Assembly: GCA_947179155.2 (NCBI GenBank)
Contig: OX359278.1
Span: forward strand, 24,414,744-24,478,743
Length of the DNA: 64,000 nucleotides
Direction of reading: 5' to 3'
Source of the DNA: Hedera helix
Lineage: Eukaryota; Streptophyta; Magnoliopsida; Apiales; Araliaceae
Within the stretch, counting starts at the first letter, position 1. Each line of letters opens with the position of its first letter. Below, in pieces: positions 1-11,520 of this stretch. A program made the translations under genes and the position numbers. The notes under the pieces are model-generated. The model was not told the DNA's origin, searched no databases, and saw only the letters and a program-made list of their open reading frames with translations.

Positions 1-3000
1 AATTTAGAGGAAATAACGAAACGAATAGCGAGTTTCCTCAAATGAAGACTTGTGTGCGTTGTACGCATTGTTCTCGATGCGAGAGTGATAGGATTTGTTC
101 TTTTGAGAGTAACCGATGTATAACGAAGTAATATGACTCTTAATCACCTATTTGTTTTCAAATTTTGAGGAAAGAACGAAACGAATAGCGAGTTTTCTCA
201 AATGAAGACTTGTGTGCGTTGTACGCATTGTTCTCGATGCGAGAGTGATAGGATTGGTTCTTTTGAGAGTAACCGATGTATAACGAAGTAATATGACTCT
301 TAATCACCTATTTGTTTTCAAATTTCGAGGAAAGAACGAAACGAATAGCGAGTTTCCTCAAATGAAGACTTGTGTGCGTTGTACGCTTTGTTCTCGATGC
401 GAGAGTGATAGGATTGGCTCTTTTGAAACTAACCGATGTATAACGAAGTAATATGACTCATAATCACCTATTTGTTTTCAAATTTCGAGGAAAGAACGAA
501 ACGAATAGCGAGTTTCCTCAAAGGAAGACTTGTGTGCGTTGTACGCATTCTTCTCGATGCGAGAGTGATAGGATTGGTCCTTTTGAGGCTAACCGATGTA
601 TAACGAAGTAATATGACTCTTAATCACCTATTTGTTTGCAAATTTTGAGAAAAGGACGAAACGAATAGCGAGTTTCCTCAAATGAAGACTTGTGTGCGTT
701 GTACGCATTGTTCTCAATGCGAGAGTGAGAGGATTAGTTCTTTTGAGACTAACCGATGTATAACGAAGTAATATGACTCTTAATCACCTATTTGTTTGCA
801 AATTTAGAGGAAATAACGAAACGAATAGGGACTTTCCTCAAATGAAGACTTGTGTGCGTTGTACGCATTGTTCTCGATGCGAGAGTGATAGGATTGGTTC
901 TTTTGAGACTAACCGATGTATAACGAAGTAATATGACTCTTAATCACCTATTTGTTTTCAAATTTAGAGGAAATAACGAAACGAATAGCGACTTTCCTCA
1001 AATGAAGACTTGTGTGCGTTGTACGCATTGTTCTCGATGCGAGAGTGATAGGATTGGTTCTTTTGAGACTAACCGATGTATAACGAAGTAATATGACTCT
1101 TAATCACCTATTTGTTTTCAAATTTAGAGGAAATAACGAAACGAATAGCGAGTTTCCTCAAATGAAGACTTGTGTGCGTTGTACGCATTGTTCTCGATGT
1201 GAGAGTGATAGGATTGGTTCTTTTGAGAGTAACCGATGTATAACGAAGTAATATGACTCTTAATCACCTATTTGTTTTCAAATTTTGAGGAAAGAACGAA
1301 ACGAATAGCGAGTTTTCTCAAATGAAGACTTGTGTGCGTTGTACGCATTGTTCTCGATGCGAGAGTGATAGGATTGGTTCTTTTGAGACTAACCGATGTA
1401 TAACGAAGTAATATGACTCTTAATCACCTATTTGTTTTCAAATTTAGAGGAAATAACGAAACGAATAGCGAGTTTCCTCAAATGAAGACTTGTGTGCGTT
1501 GTACGCATTGTTCTCGATGCGAGAGTGATAGGATTGGTTCTTTTGAGAGTAACCGATGTATAACGAAGTAATATGACTCTTAATCACCTATTTGTTTGCA
1601 AATTTTGAGGAAAGAACGAAACGAATAGCGAGTTTTCTCAAATGAAGACTTGTGTGCGTTGTACGCATTGTTCTCGATGCGAGAGTGATAGGATTGGTTC
1701 TTTTGAGACTAACCGATGTATAACGAAGTAATATGACTCTTAATCACCTATTTGTTTTCAAATTTCGAGGAAAGAACGAAACGAATAGCGAGTTTCCTCA
1801 AATGAAGACTTGTGTGCGTTGTACGCATTGTTCTCGATGCGAGAGTGATAGGATTGGCTCTTTTGAAACTAACCGATGTATAACGAAGTAATATGACTCA
1901 TAATCACCTATTTGTTTTCAAATTTCGAGGAAAGAACGAAACGAATAGCGAGTTTCCTCAAAGGAAGACTTGTGTGCGTTGTACGCATTCTTCTCGATGC
2001 GAGAGTGATAGGATTGGTCCTTTTGAGGCTAACCGATGTATAACGAAGTAATATGACTCTTAATCACCTATTTGTTTGCAAATTTTGAGAAAAGAACGAA
2101 ACGAATAGCGAGTTTCCTCAAATGAAGACTTGTGTGCGTTGTACGCATTGTTCTCAATGCGAGAGTGAGAGGATTAGTTCTTTTGAGACTAACCGATGTA
2201 TAACGAAGTAATATGACTCTTAATCACCTATTTGTTTGCAAATTTAGAGGAAATAACGAAACGAATAGCGACTTTCCTCAAATGAAGACTTGTGTGCGTT
2301 GTACGCATTGTTCTCGATGCGAGAGTGATAGGATTGGTTCTTTTGAGAGTAACCGATGTATAACGAAGTAATATGACTCTTAATCACCTATTTGTTTTCA
2401 AATTTTGAGGAAAGAACGAAACGAATAGCGAGTTTTCTCAAATGAAGACTTGTGTGCGTTGTGCGCATTGTTCTCGATGCGAGAGTGATAGGATTGGTTC
2501 TTTTGAGACTAACCGATGTATAACGAAGTAATATGACTCTTAATCACCTATTTGTTTTCAAATTTAGAGGAAATAACGAAACGAATAGCGAGTTTCCTCA
2601 AATGAAGACTTGTGTGCGTTGTACGCATTGTTCTCAATGCGAGAGTGAGAGGATTAGTTCTTTTGAGACTAACCGATGTATAACGAAGTAATATGACTCT
2701 TAATCACCTATTTGTTTGCAAATTTAGAGGAAATAACGAAACGAATAGGGACTTTCCTCAAATGAAGACTTGTGTGCGTTGTACGCATTGTTCTCGATGC
2801 GAGAGTGATAGGATTGGTTCTTTTGAGACTAACCGATGTATAACGAAGTAATATGACTCTTAATCACCTATTTGTTTTCAAATTTAGAGGAAATAACGAA
2901 ACGAATAGCGACTTTCCTCAAATGAAGACTTGTGTGCGTTGTACGCATTGTTCTCGATGCGAGAGTGATAGGATTGGTTCTTTTGAGACTAACCGATGTA

Positions 3001-5760
3001 TAACGAAGTAATATGACTCTTAATCACCTATTTGTTTTCAAATTTAGAGGAAATAACGAAACGAATAGCGAGTTTCCTCAAATGAAGACTTGTGTGCGTT
3101 GTACGCATTGTTCTCGATGCGAGAGTGATAGGATTGGTTCTTTTGAGAGTAACCGATGTATAACGAAGTAATATGACTCTTAATCACCTATTTGTTTGCA
3201 AATTTTGAGGAAAGAACGAAACGAATAGCGAGTTTTCTCAAATGAAGACTTGTGTGCGTTGTACGCATTGTTCTCGATGCGAGAGTGATAGGATTGGTTC
3301 TTTTGAGACTAACCGATGTATAACGAAGTAATATGACTCTTAATCACCTATTTGTTTTCAAATTTAGAGGAAATAACGAAACGAATAGCGAGTTTCCTCA
3401 AATGAAGACTTGTGTGCGTTGTACGCATTGTTCTCGATGCGAGAGTGATAGGATTGGTTCTTTTGAGACTAACCGATGTATAACGAAGTAATATGACTCT
3501 TAATCACCTATTTGTTTTCAAATTTTGAGGAAAGAACGAAACGAATAGCGAGTTTTCTCAAATGAAGACTTGTGTGCGTTGTACGCATTGTTCTCGATGC
3601 GAGAGTGATAGGATTGGTTCTTTTGAGACTAACCGATGTATAACGAAGTAATATGACTCTTAATCACCTATTTGTTTTCAAATTTAGAGGAAATAACGAA
3701 ACGAATAGCGAGTTTCCTCAAATGAAGACTTGTGTGCGTTGTACGCATTGTTCTCGATGCGAGAGTGATAGGATTGGTTCTTTTGAGAGTAACCGATGTA
3801 TAACGAAGTAATATGACTCTTAATCACCTATTTGTTTTCAAATTTTGAGGAAAGAACGAAACGAATAGCGAGTTTTCTCAAATGAAGACTTGTGTGCGTT
3901 GTGCGCATTGTTCTCGATGCGAGAGTGATAGGATTGGTTCTTTTGAGACTAACCGATGTATAACGAAGTAATATGACTCTTAATCACCTATTTGTTTTCA
4001 AATTTCGAGGAAAGAACGAAACGAATAGCGAGTTTCCTCAAATGAAGACTTGTGTGCGTTGTACGCATTGTTCTCGATGCGAGAGTGATAGGATTGGCTC
4101 TTTTGAAACTAACCGATGTATAACGAAGTAATATGACTCATAATCACCTATTTGTTTTCAAATTTCGAGGAAAGAACGAAACGAATAGCGAGTTTCCTCA
4201 AAGGAAGACTTGTGTGCGTTGTACGCATTCTTCTCGATGCGAGAGTGATAGGATTGGTCGTTTTGAGGCTAACCGATGTATAACGAAGTAATATGACTCT
4301 TAATCACCTATTTGTTTGCAAATTTTGAGAAAAGAACGAAACGAATAGCGAGTTTCCTCAAATGAAGACTTGTGTGCGTTGTACGCATTGTTCTCAATGC
4401 GAGAGTGAGAGGATTAGTTCTTTTGAGACTAACCGATGTATAACGAAGTAATATGACTCTTAATCACCTATTTGTTTGCAAATTTAGAGGAAATAACGAA
4501 ACGAATAGCGACTTTCCTCAAATGAAGACTTGTGTGCGTTGTACGCATTGTTCTCGATGCGAGAGTGATAGGATTGGTTCTTTTGAGACTAACCGATGTA
4601 TAACGAAGTAATATGACTCTTAATCACCTATTTGTTTTCAAATTTTGAGGAAAGAACGAAACGAATAGCGAGTTTCCTCAAATGAAGACTTGTGTGCGTT
4701 GTGCGCATTGTTCTCGATGTGAGAGTGATAGGATTGGTTCTTTTGAGACTAACCGATGTATAACGAAGTAATATGACTCTTAATCACCTATTTGTTTTCA
4801 AATTTCGAGGAAAGAACGAAACGAATAGCGAGTTTCCTCAAATGAAGACTTGTGTGCGTTGTACTCATTGTTCTCGATGCGAGAGTGATAGGATTGGTTC
4901 TTTTGAGACTAACCGATGTATAACGAAGTAATATGACTCTTAATCACCTATTTGTTTTCAAATTTAGAGGAAATAACGAAACGAATAGCGAGTTTCCTCA
5001 AATGAAGACTTGTGTGCGTTGTACGCATTGTTCTCGATGCGAGAGTGATAGGATTGGTTCTTTTGAGACTAACCGATGTATAACGAAGTAATATGACTCT
5101 TAATCACCTATTTGTTTTCAAATTTCGAGGAAAGAACGAAACGAATAGCGACTTTCCTCAAATGAAGACTTGTGTGCGTTGTACGCATTGTTCTCGATGC
5201 GAGAGTGATAGGATTGGTTCTTTTGAGACTAACCGATGTATAACGAAGTAATATGACTCTTAATCACCTATTTGTTTTCAAATTTCGAGGAAAGAACGAA
5301 ACGAATAGCGAGTTTCCTCAAATGAAGACTTGTGTGCGTTGTACGCATTGTTCTCGATGCGAGAGTGATAGGATTGGTTCTTTTGAAACTAACCGATGTA
5401 TAACGAAGTAATATGACTCTTAATCACCTATTTGTTTTCAAATTTCGAGGAAAGAACGAAACGAATAGCGAGTTTCCTCAAAGGAAGACTTGTGTGCGTT
5501 GTACGCATTCTTCTCGATGCGAGAGTGATAGGATTGGTCCTTTTGAGGCTAACCGATGTATAACGAAGTAATATGACTCTTAATCACCTATTTGTTTGCA
5601 AATTTTGAGAAAAGAACGAAACGAATAGCGAGTTTCCTCAAATGAAGACTTGTGTGCGTTGTACGCATTGTTCTCAATGCGAGAGTGAGAGGATTAGTTC
5701 TTTTGAGACTAACCGATGTATAACGAAGTAATATGACTCTTAATCACCTATTTGTTTTCA
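1..5760 (+). repeat. Array zone I: T/A-head pairs plus the C-C-G-A cassette
   Basis: This part alternates A-head copies (many with gagagt at 105-110) and T-head copies carrying agttttctca. It is punctuated by a four-monomer cassette: C-head with ggctc...gaaact...gactca, C-head with aaggaag and gcattc, G-head with ctcaatgc gagagtgaga, then A-head with actttcctca. Cassettes start at 321, 1761 and 4001. 321 and 1761 are 1,440 bp (9 monomers) apart; 4001 follows after 2,240 bp (14 monomers). A shortened form starts at 5281. The variant aataggg actttcc occurs only at 801 and 2721. No gene is visible. Confidence 0.85.
2561..2720 (+). repeat. Hybrid monomer (A-head left half, G-type right half)
   Basis: The left half is an A-head with agtttcctca. 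The right half carries ctcaatgc, gagagtgaga and ggattagttc, which elsewhere in this zone sit on G-heads (641, 2081, 4321, 5601). The next copy (2721) then matches the copy after 641, not the copy after 2081. The switch lies between about 2575 and 2635. It looks like a crossover or conversion junction. Confidence 0.75.
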
Positions 5761-7203
5761 AATTTTGAGGAAAGAACGAAACGAATAGCGAGTTTCCTCA
5801 AATCAAGACTTGTGTGCGTTGTGCGCATTGTTCTCGATGTGAGAGTGATAGGATTGGTTCTTTTGAGACTAACCGATGTATAACGAAGTAATATGACTCT
5901 TAATCACCTATTTGTTTTCAAATTTCGAGGAAAGAACGAAACGAATAGCGACTTTCCTCAAATGAAGACTTGTGTGCGTTGTACGCATTGTTCTCGATGC
6001 GAGAGTGATAGGATTGGTTCTTTTGAGACTAACCGATGTATAACGAAGTAATATGACTCTTAATCACCTATTTGTTTTCAAATTTTGAGGAAAGAACGAA
6101 ACGAATAGCGAGTTTCCTCAAATGAAGACTTGTGTGCGTTGTGCGCATTGTTCTCGATGTGAGAGTGATAGGATTGGTTCTTTTGAGACTAACCGATGTA
6201 TAACGAAGTAATATGACTCTTAATCACCTATTTGTTTTCAAATTTCGAGGAAAGAACGAAACGAATAGCGAGTTTCCTCAAAGGAAGACTTGTGTGCGTT
6301 GTACGCATTCTTCTCGATGCGAGAGTGATAGGATTGGTTCTTTTGAAACTAACCGATGTATAACGAAGTAATATGACTCTTAATCACCTATTTGTTTTTA
6401 AATTTTGAGGAAAGAACGAAACGAATAGCGAGTTTCCTCAAATGAAGACTTGTGTGCGTTGTACGCATTGTTCTCGATGCGAGAGTGATAGGATTGGTCC
6501 TTTTGAGGCTAACCGATGTATAACGAAGTAATATGACTCTTAATCACCTATTTGTTTTCAAATATAGAGAAAAGAACGAAACGAATAGCGAGTTTCCTCA
6601 AATGAAGACTTGTGTGCGTTGTACGCATTGTTCTCGATGCAAGAGTGATAGGATTGGTTCTTTTGAGACTAATCGATGTATAACGAAGTAATATGACTCT
6701 TAACCACCTATTTTTTTGCAAATTTTGAAGAAAGAACGAAACGAATAGCGAGTTTCCTCAAATGAAGACTTGTGTGCGTTGTACGCATTGTTCTCGATGC
6801 GAGAGTGATAGGATTGGTCCTTTTGAGGCTAACCGATGTATAACGAAGTAATATGACTCTTAATCACCTATTTGTTTTCAAATATAGAGAAAAGAACGAA
6901 ACGAATAGCGAGTTTCCTCAAATGAAGACTTGTGTGCGTTGTACGCATTGTTCTCGATGCGAGAGTGATAGGATTGGTTCTTTTGAGACTAACCGATGTA
7001 TAACGAAGTAATATGACTCTTAATCACCTATTTGTTTTCAAATTTCGAGGAAAGAACGAAACGAATAGCGACTTTCCTCAAATGAAGACTTGTGTGCGTT
7101 GTACGCATTGTTCTCGATGCGAGAGTGATAGGATTGGTTCTTTTGAAACTAACCGATGTATAACGAAGTAATATGACTCTTAATCACCTATTTGTTTTCA
7201 AAT

Positions 7204-7242
7204 TTTGAGGAAAGAACGAAACGAATAGCGAGTTTCCTCAAA
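7204..7242. other. Intramonomer inverted repeat (10-bp arms), consensus positions 4-13 / 33-42
   Basis: In T-head monomers tttgaggaaa (7204-7213) is the exact reverse complement of tttcctcaaa (7233-7242), with 19 bases between. The fold would be a 10-bp hairpin or cruciform arm. When position 32 is c, as at 16961, 39201 and 41921, the g at 14 also pairs and the arm becomes 11 bp. In C-head and A-head copies one central pair (6 with 40) is broken. In G-head copies the 10/36 pair is broken. The agttttctca variant turns 10/36 into a G-T wobble. The symmetry is seen directly; any structural or binding role is inference. Confidence 0.8.
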
Positions 7243-7254
7243 TGAAGACTTGTG

Positions 7255-7267
7255 TGCGTTGTACGCA
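7255..7267. other. 13-bp dyad 1 (TGCGT-TGT-ACGCA), consensus 55-67
   Basis: Two perfect 5-bp arms flank a 3-base centre. The element is kept in most monomers. Recurrent exceptions are gtgcgc (A63 to G, a wobble) and gtacac (G65 to A, which breaks a pair). It is an obvious candidate protein-binding or hairpin element, but nothing in the window proves that. Confidence 0.7.
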
Positions 7268-7271
7268 TTGT

Positions 7272-7284
7272 TCTCGATGCGAGA
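7272..7284. other. 13-bp dyad 2 (TCTCG-ATG-CGAGA), consensus 72-84
   Basis: This is a second perfect 5-3-5 dyad, four bases after dyad 1 and centred 17 bp from it. It is disrupted in the gtttcaatga haplotype and the ctcaatgc variant. It is weakened to a wobble in gatgt copies. Confidence 0.7.
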
Positions 7285-7328
7285 GTGGTAGGATTGGTTC
7301 TTTTGAGACTAACCGATGTATAACGAAG

Positions 7329-7365
7329 TAATATGACTCTTAATCACCTATTTGTTTTCAAATTT
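7329..7365. other. AT-rich stretch of the monomer, consensus 129-165 (crosses the monomer boundary)
   Basis: Positions 129-160 contain only 8 G or C in 32 bases (25%), against about 38% for the monomer. The stretch runs into aattt of the next copy and contains the runs tttgttttca and aaattt. It is the least G+C-rich part of each repeat and so a regular 160-bp-spaced AT-rich segment. A role in bending or nucleosome phasing is conceivable but unproven. Confidence 0.6.
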
Positions 7366-8000
7366 CGAGGAAAGAACGAAACGAATAGCGAGTTTCCTCA
7401 AAGGAAGACTTGTGTGCGTTGTACACATTGTTCTCGATGCGAGAGTGATAGGATTGGTTCTTTTGAAACTAACCGATGTATAACGAAGTAATATGACTCT
7501 TAATCACCTATTTGTTTGCAAATTTAGAGGAAATAACGAAACGAATAGCGAGTTTCCTCAAATGAAGACTTGTGTGCGTTGTACGCATTGTTCTCGATGC
7601 GAGAGTGATAGGATTGGTTCTTTTGAGACTAACCGATGTATAACGAAGTAATATGACTCTTAATGACCTATTTGTTTTCAAATTTTGAGGAAAGAACGAA
7701 ACGAATAGCGAGTTTCCTCAAATGAAGACTTGTGTGCGTTGTGCGCATTGTTCTCGATGTGAGAGTGATAGGATTGGTTCTTTTGAGACTAACCGATGTA
7801 TAACGAAGTAATATGACTCTTAATCACCTATTTGTTTTCAAATTTCGAGGAAAGAACGAAACGAATAGCGAGTTTCCTCAAAGGAAGACTTGTGTGCGGT
7901 GTACGCATTCTTCTCGATGCGAGAGTGATAGGATTGGTTCTTTTGAAACTAACCGATGTATAACGAAGTAATATGACTCTTAATCACCTATTTGTTTTCA

Positions 8001-9280
8001 AATTTCGAGGAAAGAACGAAACGAATAGCGAGTTTCCTCAAAGGAAGACTTGTGTGCGTTGTACGCATTCTTCTCGATGCGAGAGTGATAGGATTGGTTC
8101 TTTTGAAACTAACCGATGTATAACGAAGTAATATGACTCTTAATCACCTATTTGTTTGCAAAATTTGAGGAAAGAACGAAACGAATAGCGAGTTTCCTCA
8201 AATGAAGACTTGTGTGCGTTGTACGCATTGTTCTCGATGCGAGAGTGATAGGATTGGTTCTTTTGAGACTAACCGATGTATAACGAAGTAATATGACTCT
8301 TAATCACCTATTTGTTTGCAAATTTTGAGGAAAGAACGAAACGAATAGCGAGTTTCCTCAAATGAAGACTTGTGTGCGTTGTACGCATTGTTCTCGATGC
8401 GAGAGTGATAGGATTGGTCCTTTTGAGGCTAACCGATGTATAACGAAGTAATATGACTCTTAATCACCTATTTGTTTTCAAATATAGAGAAAAGAACGAA
8501 ACGAATAGCGAGTTTCCTCAAATGAAGACTTGTGTGCGTTGTACGCATTGTTCTCGATGCGAGAGTGATAGGATTGGTTCTTTTGAGACTAACCGATGTA
8601 TAACGAAGTAATATGACTCTTAATCACCTATTTGTTTTCAAATTTCGAGGAAAGAACGAAACGAATAGCGAGTTTCCTCAAATGAAGACTTGTGTGCGTT
8701 GTACGCATTGTTCTCGATGCGAGAGTGATAGGATTGGTTCTTTTGAGACTAACCGATGTATAACGAAGTAATATGACTCTTAATCACCTATTTGTTTTCA
8801 AATTTTGAGGAAATAACGAAACGAATAGCGACTTTCCTCAAATGAAGAGTTGTGTGCGTTGTACGCATTGTTCTCGATGCGAGAGTGGTAGGATTGGTTC
8901 TTTTGAGACTAACCGATGTATAACGAAGTAATATGACTCTTAATCACCTATTTGTTTTCAAATTTCGAGGAAAGAACGAAACGAATAGCGAGTTTCCTCA
9001 AAGGAAGACTTGTGTGCGTTGTACACATTGTTCTCGATGCGAGAGTGATAGGATTGGTTCTTTTGAAACTAACCGATGTATAACGAAGTAATATGACTCT
9101 TAATCACCTATTTGTTTTCAAATTTCGAGGAAAGAACGAAACGAATAGCGACTTTCCTCAAATGAAGACTTGTGTGCGTTGTACGCATTGTTCTCGATGC
9201 GAGAGTGATAGGATTGGTTCTTTTGAGACTAACCGATGTATAACGAAGTAATATGACTCTTAATCACCTATTTGTTTTCA
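8001..9280 (+). repeat. 1,600-bp-offset duplicate, copy 1 (8 monomers)
   Basis: This block matches 9601-10880 at 10 monomers' spacing. Shared rare variants are aaatttgagg (8161/9761), aatatagaga (8481/10081), aatgaagagt with gagagtggta (8801/10401) and aaggaag with gtacacattg (8961/10561). Its left part overlaps the larger 5,760-bp-spaced duplication, so it has been copied more than once. Confidence 0.85.
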
Positions 9281-9600
9281 AATTTCGAGGAAAGAACGAA
9301 ACGAATAGCGACTTTCCTCAAATGAAGACTTGTGTGCGTTGTACGCATTGTTCTCGATGCGAGAGTGATAGGATTGGTTCTTTTGAGACTAACCGATGTA
9401 TAACGAAGTAATATGACTCTTAATCACCTATTTGTTTTCAAATTTCGAGGAAAGAACGAAACGAATAGCGAGTTTCCTCAAATGAAGACTTGTGTGCGTT
9501 GTACGCATTGTTCTCGATGCGAGAGTGATAGGATTGGCTCTTTTGAAACTAACCGATGTATAACGAAGTAATATGACTCATAATCACCTATTTGTTTTCA
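9281..9600 (+). repeat. Two satellite monomers between the 1,600-bp-offset copies
   Basis: A C-head copy with actttcctca (9281) is followed by a C-head copy with ggctc...gaaact...gactca (9441). The second is the same variant as the monomer at 10881, 1,440 bp away. Nothing besides satellite is present. Confidence 0.9.
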
Positions 9601-10880
9601 AATTTCGAGGAAAGAACGAAACGAATAGCGAGTTTCCTCAAAGGAAGACTTGTGTGCGTTGTACGCATTCTTCTCGATGCGAGAGTGATAGGATTGGTTC
9701 TTTTGAAACTAACCGATGTATAATGAAGTAATATGACTCTTAATCACCTATTTGTTTGCAAAATTTGAGGAAAGAACGAAACGAATAGCGAGTTTCCTCA
9801 AATGAAGACTTGTGTGCGTTGTACGCGTTGTTCTCGATGCGAGAGTGATAGGATTGGTTCTTTTGAGACTAACCGATGTATAACGAAGTAATATGACTCT
9901 TAATCACCTATTTGTTTTCAAATTTTGAGGAAAGAACGAAACGAATAGCGAGTTTCCTCAAATGAAGACTTGTGTGCGTTGTACGCATTGTTCTCGATGC
10001 GAGAGTGATAGGATTGGTCCTTTTGAGGCTAACCGATGTATAACGAAGTAATATGACTCTTAATCACCTATTTGTTTTCAAATATAGAGAAAAGAACGAA
10101 ACGAATAGCGAGTTTCCTCAAATGAAGACTTGTGTGCGTTGTACGCATTGTTCTCGATGCGAGAGTGATAGGATTGGTTCTTTTGAGACTAACCGATGTA
10201 TAACGAAGTAATATGACTCTTAATCACCTATTTGTTTTCAAATTTCGAGGAAAGAACGAAACGAATAGCGAGTTTCCTCAAATGAAGACTTGTGTGCGTT
10301 GTACGCATTGTTCTCGATGCGAGAGTGATAGGATTGGTTCTTTTGAGACTAACCGATGTATAACGAAGTAATATGACTCTTAATCACCTATTTGTTTTCA
10401 AATTTTGAGGAAATAACGAAACGAATAGCGACTTTCCTCAAATGAAGAGTTGTGTGCGTTGTACGCATTGTTCTCGATGCGAGAGTGGTAGGATTGGTTC
10501 TTTTGAGACTAACCGATGTATAACGAAGTAATATGACTCTTAATCACCTATTTGTTTTCAAATTTCGAGGAAAGAACGAAACGAATAGCGAGTTTCCTCA
10601 AAGGAAGACTTGTGTGCGTTGTACACATTGTTCTCGATGCGAGAGTGATAGGATTGGTTCTTTTGAAACTAACCGATGTATAACGAAGTAATATGACTCT
10701 TAATCACCTATTTGTTTTCAAAATTTGAGGAAAGAACGAAACGAATAGCGACTTTCCTCAAATGAAGACTTGTGTGCGTTGTACGCATTGTTCTCGATGC
10801 GAGAGTGATAGGATTGGTTCTTTTGAGACTAACCGATGTATAACGAAGTAATATGACTCTTAATCACCTATTTGTTTTCA
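9601..10880 (+). repeat. 1,600-bp-offset duplicate, copy 2
   Basis: Partner of 8001-9280. Private changes are taatgaagta (9601 copy) and gtacgcgttg (9761 copy). The last unit (10721) has a W-head where its partner (9121) has a C-head, so the boundary probably falls inside it. Confidence 0.85.
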
Positions 10881-11520
10881 AATTTCGAGGAAAGAACGAA
10901 ACGAATAGCGAGTTTCCTCAAATGAAGACTTGTGTGCGTTGTACGCATTGTTCTCGATGCGAGAGTGATAGGATTGGCTCTTTTGAAACTAACCGATGTA
11001 TAACGAAGTAATATGACTCATAATCACCTATTTGTTTTCAAATTTCGAGGAAACAACGAAACGAATAGCGAGTTTCCTCAAAGGAAGACTTGTGTGCGTT
11101 GTACGCATTCTTCTCGATGCGAGAGTGATAGGATTGGTCCTTTTGAGGCTAACCGATGTATAACGAAGTAATATGACTCTTAATCACCTATTTGTTTGCA
11201 AATTTTGAGAAAAGAACGAAACGAATAGCGAGTTTCCTCAAATGAAGACTTGTGTGCGTTGTACGCATTGTTCTCAATGCGAGAGTGAGAGGATTGGTTC
11301 TTTTGAGACTAACCGATGTATAACGAAGTAATATGACTCTTAATCACCTATTTGTTTGCAAATTTAGAGGAAATAACGAAACGAATAGCGACTTTCCTCA
11401 AATGAAGACTTGTGTGCGTTGTACGCATTGTTCTCGATGCGAGAGTGATAGGATTGGTTCTTTTGAGACTAACCGATGTATAACGAAGTAATATGACTCT
11501 TAATCACCTATTTGTTTTCA
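10881..11520 (+). repeat. Relict C-C-G-A cassette inside zone II
   Basis: These four monomers repeat the zone I cassette order: ggctc...gaaact...gactca at 10881, aaggaag with gcattc at 11041, G-head with ctcaatgc gagagtgaga at 11201, A-head with actttcctca at 11361. The G-head copy has ggattggttc instead of the ggattagttc seen at 641, 2081, 4321 and 5601. Confidence 0.85.

Larger units (their letters stand above)
7201..7360 (+). repeat. Representative satellite monomer (T-head subtype)
   Basis: This copy is a useful reference because its three dyad elements are all intact. Subtypes are told apart mainly by the first 14 bases: T-head (aattttgagg aaag), C-head (aatttcgagg aaag), A-head (aatttagagg aaat), G-head (aattttgaga aaag), W-head (aaatttgagg aaag) and two rarer aatatag heads. 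A at position 6 is strongly linked to T at 14 (A-head). Other diagnostic sites are 32 (g/c), 36 (c/t/g), 43 (aatgaag, aaggaag or aagtaag), 63 (gtacgc or gtgcgc), 70 (gcattg or gcattc), 80 (gatgc or gatgt), 105-110 (gagact, gagagt, gaaact or gaggct) and 158 (ttttca or tttgca). Confidence 0.95.
5761..8800 (+). repeat. Segmental duplicate copy 1 (19 monomers, pairs with 11521-14560)
   Basis: Nineteen consecutive monomers match 11521-14560 at an offset of 5,760 bp (36 monomers). Shared rare variants include aatcaagact (5801), tttgttttta before 6401, aagagtgata with aatcgatgta (6561 copy), aattttgaag (6721), gagagtggta (7201 copy), taatgaccta (7521 copy) and tgtgcggtgt (7841 copy). By eye I count about eight base differences over 3,040 bp. 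Monomers before 5761 no longer correspond to those before 11521, and correspondence is lost again by 8961/14721. Confidence 0.9.

Noticed and set aside
7211..7230. Internal short sub-repeat (acgaa acgaa) as the ancestral unit of the monomer
   Set aside because: Only two adjacent acgaa copies and one more at 123-127 are seen. This is too little to argue that the monomer grew from a short tandem repeat.
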